Below, in pieces: positions 59,691-64,000 of a stretch of 64,000 nucleotides of DNA. The position numbers were made by a program, and so were the translations under genes. The notes beneath the pieces were generated by a model. It searched no databases and had not been told where the DNA came from. It saw only the letters and a program-made list of their open reading frames with translations. The stretch comes from Drosophila pseudoobscura (taxonomy: Eukaryota; Arthropoda; Insecta; Diptera; Drosophilidae), in contig NC_046681.1 in the NCBI RefSeq assembly GCF_009870125.1, positions 22,829,001 through 22,893,000 on the forward strand. The letters run 5' to 3'. Each line of letters starts with the position of its first letter. The first letter of the stretch is position 1.

Positions 59691-59736
59691 ATTTCATTGA
59701 GCAATAATCGCAAAGCGATGTAACCCTCCGCGATCC

Positions 59737-59772
59737 TGATATGCAATCCGGTTTCGATTGGGGCCTATAAAA
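59737..59772 (+). promoter_or_regulatory. Promoter of Kunitz gene 11 (altered GATA + TATA)
   Basis: TGATATGC (59737-59744) stands where gene 13 has TGATAAGC, then ATCCGGTTT and TATAAAA (59766-59772). Confidence 0.6.
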
Positions 59773-59849
59773 GGCCAGCAGACTCTGCCTTCAAAGCACA
59801 GTTATCGTTCGTCCGTGCTCCAGTGATCTGCAGTCTTAAAAAAATCAAT

Positions 59850-60150
59850 ATGAAATATTTCGCTCTTCTGCTGCTGCTCTGCTGCCTGATGGCAAGTGCT
59901 TTGGCCACACTCAAGTCGCGTAAGTTATAGAAGATATAGTATATTCAGGTGATTTGGGACTCATTCGATTCGTATTATAGCTGTCTGTGGAGAGGAGTCT
60001 GGAAAGATTGGCGAGTGTAGGGCATCGCTCACGAAGTGGACCTATCGCGAGGATAAAAACGAATGCATTGAATTCTTGTACAGTGGCTGCCATGGCAATA
60101 ACAATCTTTTTGATACCCAGAAAATATGTGAACAGACCTGTAAGGTTTAA
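59850..60150 (+). CDS. Secreted Kunitz inhibitor 11
   Basis: Exons 59850-59919 and 59981-60150 (phase 1), 79 residues. Signal peptide MKYFALLLLLCCLMASALA. The domain has spacings 9, 15, 7, 12, 3 but uses YSGCHGNNNLF in place of the usual YGGCGGNxNRF, a change shared only with gene 13. The P1 residue is Arg (ECRASLTKW). The mature domain differs from that of gene 13 at about 16 of 59 positions, four of them consecutive in the reactive loop. The shared promoter elements show that 11 and 13 are duplicates with gene 12 between them. Confidence 0.93.
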
Positions 60151-60545
60151 AGCTTTCCTCTTCTACATAAAAGTAGCTTTAATATGAAGAAATGTTTATG
60201 ATTTTAATGCTAATACAATCATCTTTATTGGAGAAATATTTATGTTTGTTTAGTTTGACTTTTATAGAGCATCACTTGATGCGTGTACCACAAGAAGTCT
60301 AGTATATAGATCCTATGTACTTAGGTCGCATTGCATAATCTCTGCTTTGGTTTAAATCTTTACTCATAAATACGAATATAGATGAGCTATCTGCTGACTT
60401 TCTAAGTGTATTTCGTCAGAGTCCAGTAAACTCTCTCCGCGATAAGAAACGTCTTGTTCTGTCGCCACCATATGGTACTCGTCTATATAAAGTGATGATG
60501 TGGCCTGAGGCAGAAGATCAGACCTGAGTTTGAGTTGCATTCAGA
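60151..60545. other. Intergenic between Kunitz genes 11 and 12
   Basis: No gene. Contains the promoter of gene 12. Confidence 0.6.
60440..60491 (+). promoter_or_regulatory. GATA + TATA promoter of Kunitz gene 12
   Basis: CGATAAGA (60440-60447) and TATATAAA (60484-60491), 55-62 bases before the start codon. Confidence 0.6.
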
Positions 60546-60877
60546 ATGAAGTATCTCGGAATTGCAGTCATTGGATTGCTGATCGGCAGCCTAACCAGCG
60601 GTGGCTTATTGGTGGAGGCCAAGCCTGGTAAGAATCGTGGGTGCTACATATACCTGTTTAATATCTGAGATATGTATGTCTGATGATAGAGATGTGTACT
60701 CAACCCCATTCGAAGGATGGCATGGCACAGGATGGGGCTGCCTGTATGGCCTTTATGCCGGCCTGGACCTATGACGCCAAAAAGAATGCCTGCTCGGAGT
60801 TTGTCTTTGGCGGCTGTGGCGGCAATGCGAATCAGTTCTCCTCCCAAGTGGAATGCGAAAAGGCATGCAAGGACTAG
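60546..60877 (+). CDS. Secreted Kunitz inhibitor 12
   Basis: Exons 60546-60627 and 60690-60877 (phase 1), 89 residues. The signal exon differs from the others (IAVIGLLIGSLTSGGLLVEA). The domain has spacings 15, 15, 7, 12, 3, the longest first loop in the cluster (MAQDGAA before Cys2), and the core SEFVFGGCGGNANQF. The P1 residue is Met (ACMAFMPAW). The acceptor (TGATGATAG) has a poor pyrimidine tract. Its 3' UTR has a second, orphan copy upstream of gene 11. Confidence 0.93.
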
Positions 60878-61183
60878 CAATGGACAAAAAAAACGCCTAA
60901 ACAAAAAAATCACTCAAAATATTGAACTCTGAAAAGCAAAGCTTGTTGTGTTTTTTGCAAAAACAATAAATTTCACTATATTTTCAAGGTTTGTTGTTTT
61001 TGTTTTTGTTTACCGTTCGAACAAACATCGTGAGGCGAAGCGAAACGACCCTCTGGTGGCCGCCTGATAAGCGATCCGGTTTGAACCTATAAAACGCCGC
61101 CATAGACTGCCTTCGACGAACAGTTGGTTTTCGCCAGTCCCTCAGAGAGATCTCCAGTCTTAGGTTTTGAATTTTGAATCAAT
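60878..61183. other. Intergenic between Kunitz genes 12 and 13
   Basis: Gene 12 3' UTR (AATAAA at 60964-60969) and gene 13 promoter. Confidence 0.65.
61065..61094 (+). promoter_or_regulatory. GATA + TATA promoter of Kunitz gene 13
   Basis: TGATAAGC (61065-61072), GATCCGGTTT, then TATAAAA (61088-61094), 90 bases before the start codon. Confidence 0.65.
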
Positions 61184-61485
61184 ATGAAGTCTTTCGCTCT
61201 TCTGCTGCTGCTCTGCTGCCTGATGGCCAGTGCCTTGGCCGCACTCAAGTCGCGTAAGTTATAGAAGAAAAAAGTATATTCCCATGGTTTGGCACTCATT
61301 CGGTTCGTATTATAGCTGTCTGTGGAGAGGAGTTTGGAAAATTGGGCAACTGTAGGTCGCAGCAGAATAAGTGGACCTACCGCAAGGACAGCAACGAGTG
61401 CCTTCAGTTCGTCTACAGTGGCTGCCACGGCAACAACAATCTGTTCGACAGCAAGAAAGTATGTGAACAGACCTGCAAGCTCTAG
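61184..61485 (+). CDS. Secreted Kunitz inhibitor 13
   Basis: Exons 61184-61253 and 61316-61485 (phase 1), 79 residues. Signal peptide MKSFALLLLLCCLMASALA, nearly the same as in gene 11. The domain has spacings 9, 15, 7, 12, 3 and the same YSGCHGNNNLF core. The P1 residue is Arg, but the following loop is SQQN rather than ASLT. A poly(A) signal lies at 61524-61529. It is the last Kunitz gene before the homeobox gene and is transcribed toward it. Confidence 0.94.
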
Positions 61486-62138
61486 GACACCCCATTAGAC
61501 ACACTATAAGTAGCTGTAATATGAATAAATTTGAAAGATTTGTATCCTAATATGATCATCTTTATTGCGTTTTCTCTTTATGATTAAACTTCAATCGTTA
61601 AACTTCAATTAATATTGGCTTGGCTTATGGACTTATAGTAATTAGTGTCTGATTCTGTTGTGATTAGGCTATATATCTGATTTTTCCTATATATAATATA
61701 TATATTGTGGTATATATGTATGTATATATATATTGTGTGTGTGTGTGTGTGTGTCTGTTTTTTATATATATTTTTTTCATATGCATATATGCTTGTTAAT
61801 TTGATATTTGTTAATCATTTGAATCGTCTGCTGCTTAGATCAGGGGGTTATCTGAGGAGATAGTTCTCTCTCTCTCTCTATCTCTCTCTCTCTATATCTC
61901 TCTCTCTGTGTCTCTCTCGCAGCAATAACTCTACTCTAACTAAGTATCTTTTAATCGTTTTTATAAGTATTGTTTCAAAGTGCTTTATTATTTTTATTTT
62001 GTATTTATTTTTGTTGTGGTTTTTTTGTGTATTGTTTACTTTAACTTAGAGTTAAAACTAATGCTTAGATTAATATTTAAATTTCAGATTTAAATAATTT
62101 TAATTTTAATTGCACAAATTGCACCCACACTCGCCTCT
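61486..62138. other. Convergent intergenic region
   Basis: Holds the 3' ends of Kunitz gene 13 (plus) and the homeobox gene (minus). TATA-rich DNA, a GT run (about 61735-61754) and CT tracts (about 61865-61915) are present. No gene is visible. Confidence 0.6.
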
Positions 62139-63134
62139 TTATTCACTCTTGGCATTCACAGAAGCCCCTCCTGATCCTGATCCGGATCCTGGGGAACCTG
62201 CCCCACCTGCCACTCCCACTGATGCCGGCTGCTGTTGTGTGGGCGTGGTTGGGGGTGACAGCGTTGCATGTTGCTGTTGGTGGTGCTGCTGTTGCTGTTG
62301 CTGCTGCTGCTGCTGTTGATGCTGTTGATATGCCACTGCCGATTCGGCCAGATCCAAGAGCGCAGCGGATGAGCTAATGGCTGATCCTTGTCCTCCTCCT
62401 GCTGCCCCACTTGCCACCATGCCGTTCATGGTCATGTCCTGGGCCTCGTGCTTCATCCTCAACGTGTTGTTGTTGTGATTCACGGAATGGGAGTGCGAGT
62501 GCGAGTGGGAGTGCGAGTGCTGTCCCAAGGCCGGATGATGGGCAAAGGAGAGTGGTGGCAAATGAAGGCCCGGAAAGGCCAGACCCGCAGCTGCGGCGGC
62601 ATGCAACGACTGCAGCAGTGCCGCCGAGTGCTCCTGTGCCTTGCGCCGCAGCTCTGCCACGGAGTTGGAGCGTGGATCATGGCCCCCCGATCCCTGGCTG
62701 GACTTGGGCGATTCCGGGGAGCTGGCCGCCGAGCTGCTGCTCACAGGGACACTCATCGAGGGTGCCACCCCCGAGGAGGAGGAGGGCGGCAGCGGTGGCG
62801 GCTTCAGAGAGCAGCAAGAGCACAGGCTCTGGAAGGGCGAGCAACCTGATGAAAAGATGAAAGATTGACTTTGATTTATCTTCTTGCAGGAGCAGCTGCC
62901 TCACGGCTTCCCATCTAATCTGATTATTCGATTATGTTGGGTGCTCTGATTGACTTTTGATCGATTAACGTACCTTTGAGGCCCGGAAAGAGCGGCTGAT
63001 GCGAGAACTGCGCCGCCAGATGGGGCGGCAGGAAGAGCGGTGGATGGTGGTTCGTGCCACGTTGTGCCGCCGCCGCTGCAGCCGCTGCTGCCACGGCGCT
63101 CTGTTCACTCAGCACCGGACGAAAGCCGCAATTG
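62139..63134 (-). CDS. Paired-class homeobox protein, C-terminal exons (OAR motif)
   Basis: Two coding exons, 63134-62974 and 62845-62139, encode the last 288 or so residues of a transcription factor. The gene is incomplete: the first visible exon begins in mid-codon after an acceptor (TTTCAG), and the homeodomain exons lie to the right of the window. The key evidence is SNSVAELRRKAQEHSAALL (about 62669-62613), a clear OAR motif, the C-terminal element of paired-like proteins such as aristaless, Rx and Shox. Poly-Ala, His-Ser and poly-Gln (about 62281-62330) runs follow the usual style of fly regulators. From memory the neighbourhood suggests the Shox-like gene CG34367, but the window does not prove it. 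OAR motifs often regulate activation within the same protein. Confidence 0.8.
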
Positions 63135-64000
63135 CTGAAAGTGGAAAAAAAATATGTGTTAATGTGTAAATGGATAAGAAAAATTCTCTTAAAATAAGTA
63201 AAAGAATCACGGTAAGGGGTCTATGATTGAACCCACGCTTTGTCAATAAGCCACACTGGGAAAGAGAGAGAGGGAGGGAGGGATGAGTCAGAAACTTCCA
63301 TTCTGTGTTTCTATATCTTGTTGTGGTTACATTTACAAACTATTTGATCGACCCTCGCTGTTCACTTGCACCCATTTACACTGTCAACTGCTTTGCATTT
63401 CGCTTCCACGCGCACATTCAACAGAGAACAGAAAAAACAAACAAACAAACGGAGTTTTAATTAACGCTTAATTGAAATAAATTAAAACATTTTTATGCGT
63501 AATTGCATTATTATTAATAAACCTAAATATTTTTGTTGGGAGAGAGAGGGAGAGCGAGTGGGCCTGGGGACACATTCGAACACCCAGTTGTCTGTTAATT
63601 GAATGAAATATTACGCTTAGTCGCATGTCAAGGCAATTCGGAACAAAATACAAAATAAAAAACGCGATCCTCCCCATTCCCGGGGCCACAATTAATGCAA
63701 TTTGAGTATTTTAATTGATAAGTGAGCCAAAACATTCGGCGGAGGGAGAGATATGGATAAATTCCTATCATCCCCATTAATAAAATTATGCAATATTATA
63801 AATAGACTTTTTTATTAGAAATAATTGCGTTTAATCAACTCGTTTTTTTTTGGGTTGACGTCGAATCCATTTCGAATGTGAAATTTGAGCTAGAAAATGG
63901 GAAAAATTCAATTTTCATCTGTTCAAATTAACATTAAGCCCCTCTGCACCTGCCAGTCCCGTCCCCGGGGGATATGGCCAGACAAATGTGTCTGAAATTT
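63135..64000 (-). other. Intron of the homeobox gene
   Basis: Sequence upstream of the first visible homeobox exon, extending past the window edge. It is AT-rich with a GA tract near 63263-63282. No homeodomain exon was found here. Confidence 0.6.

Larger units (their letters stand above)
58842..59849. other. Intergenic with remnants of a lost Kunitz gene
   Basis: No complete gene. A segment at 59404-59440 resembles the promoter of gene 13, and 59630-59690 resembles the 3' UTR of gene 12, but no Kunitz exon lies between them. The right end is the promoter of gene 11. Confidence 0.55.

Noticed and set aside
1-64000. Transposable elements, old virus copies, CRISPR arrays or tRNA genes
   Set aside because: I saw no reverse transcriptase, integrase, transposase or capsid-like frames, no long terminal repeats, no regularly spaced repeats of CRISPR type, and no tRNA B-box in a cloverleaf context. 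Short unrecognised nonautonomous elements cannot be excluded by eye.

Overview
This window is nuclear DNA from a fly of the genus Drosophila. The evidence is the near-unmodified protein sequence of the Shaw potassium channel, the Ctf18-type clamp loader cutlet, short GT-AG introns of about 55-75 bases, dense simple repeats, and a tandem cluster of tiny secreted Kunitz genes next to cutlet. From memory this matches the cytological 24A-24C neighbourhood of D. melanogaster chromosome arm 2L (Muller element B). I cannot place the species from sequence alone; an obscura-group fly is only a guess.

Layout. 1641-7568 (minus): a ten-exon SLC16/monocarboxylate-transporter-like protein with very long Cys/His/Gln-rich cytosolic extensions and an in-frame UGA inside its first coding exon. 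7569-27942: a 20 kb gene-poor stretch of microsatellites, GAGA tracts and degenerate minisatellites. 27943-33766 (minus): Shaw, seven coding exons. 33767-38905: AT-rich DNA, probably Shaw 5' region. 38906-41253 (minus): a GPCPD1-like glycerophosphodiesterase with a CBM20 domain, head to head with cutlet (42361-46682, plus, twelve exons). 47572-61485: thirteen small Kunitz-domain secreted-protein genes, twelve on plus and one on minus. 62139-63134 and beyond (minus): the C-terminal exons of a paired-class homeobox gene with an OAR motif; its homeodomain lies outside the window.

The Kunitz cluster is the most dynamic part. Twelve of thirteen genes have one phase-1 intron between the signal-peptide exon and the domain exon. 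The predicted P1 residue changes from gene to gene (R, F, L, M, E, A and others), and close duplicates differ most in the reactive loop. Several promoters carry a GATA motif just upstream of a TATA box. At least one gene has left only its 3' UTR behind. The cluster looks like a set of secreted protease inhibitors under birth-and-death evolution.

The single most unusual observation is the transporter's UGA-C stop. The frame stays open for about 257 codons after it and splices in phase into the membrane domain, so it is a strong stop-codon read-through candidate. Other points are a Shaw intron that is 69 bases long with no in-frame stop, and several decayed tandem repeats in the intergenic desert.
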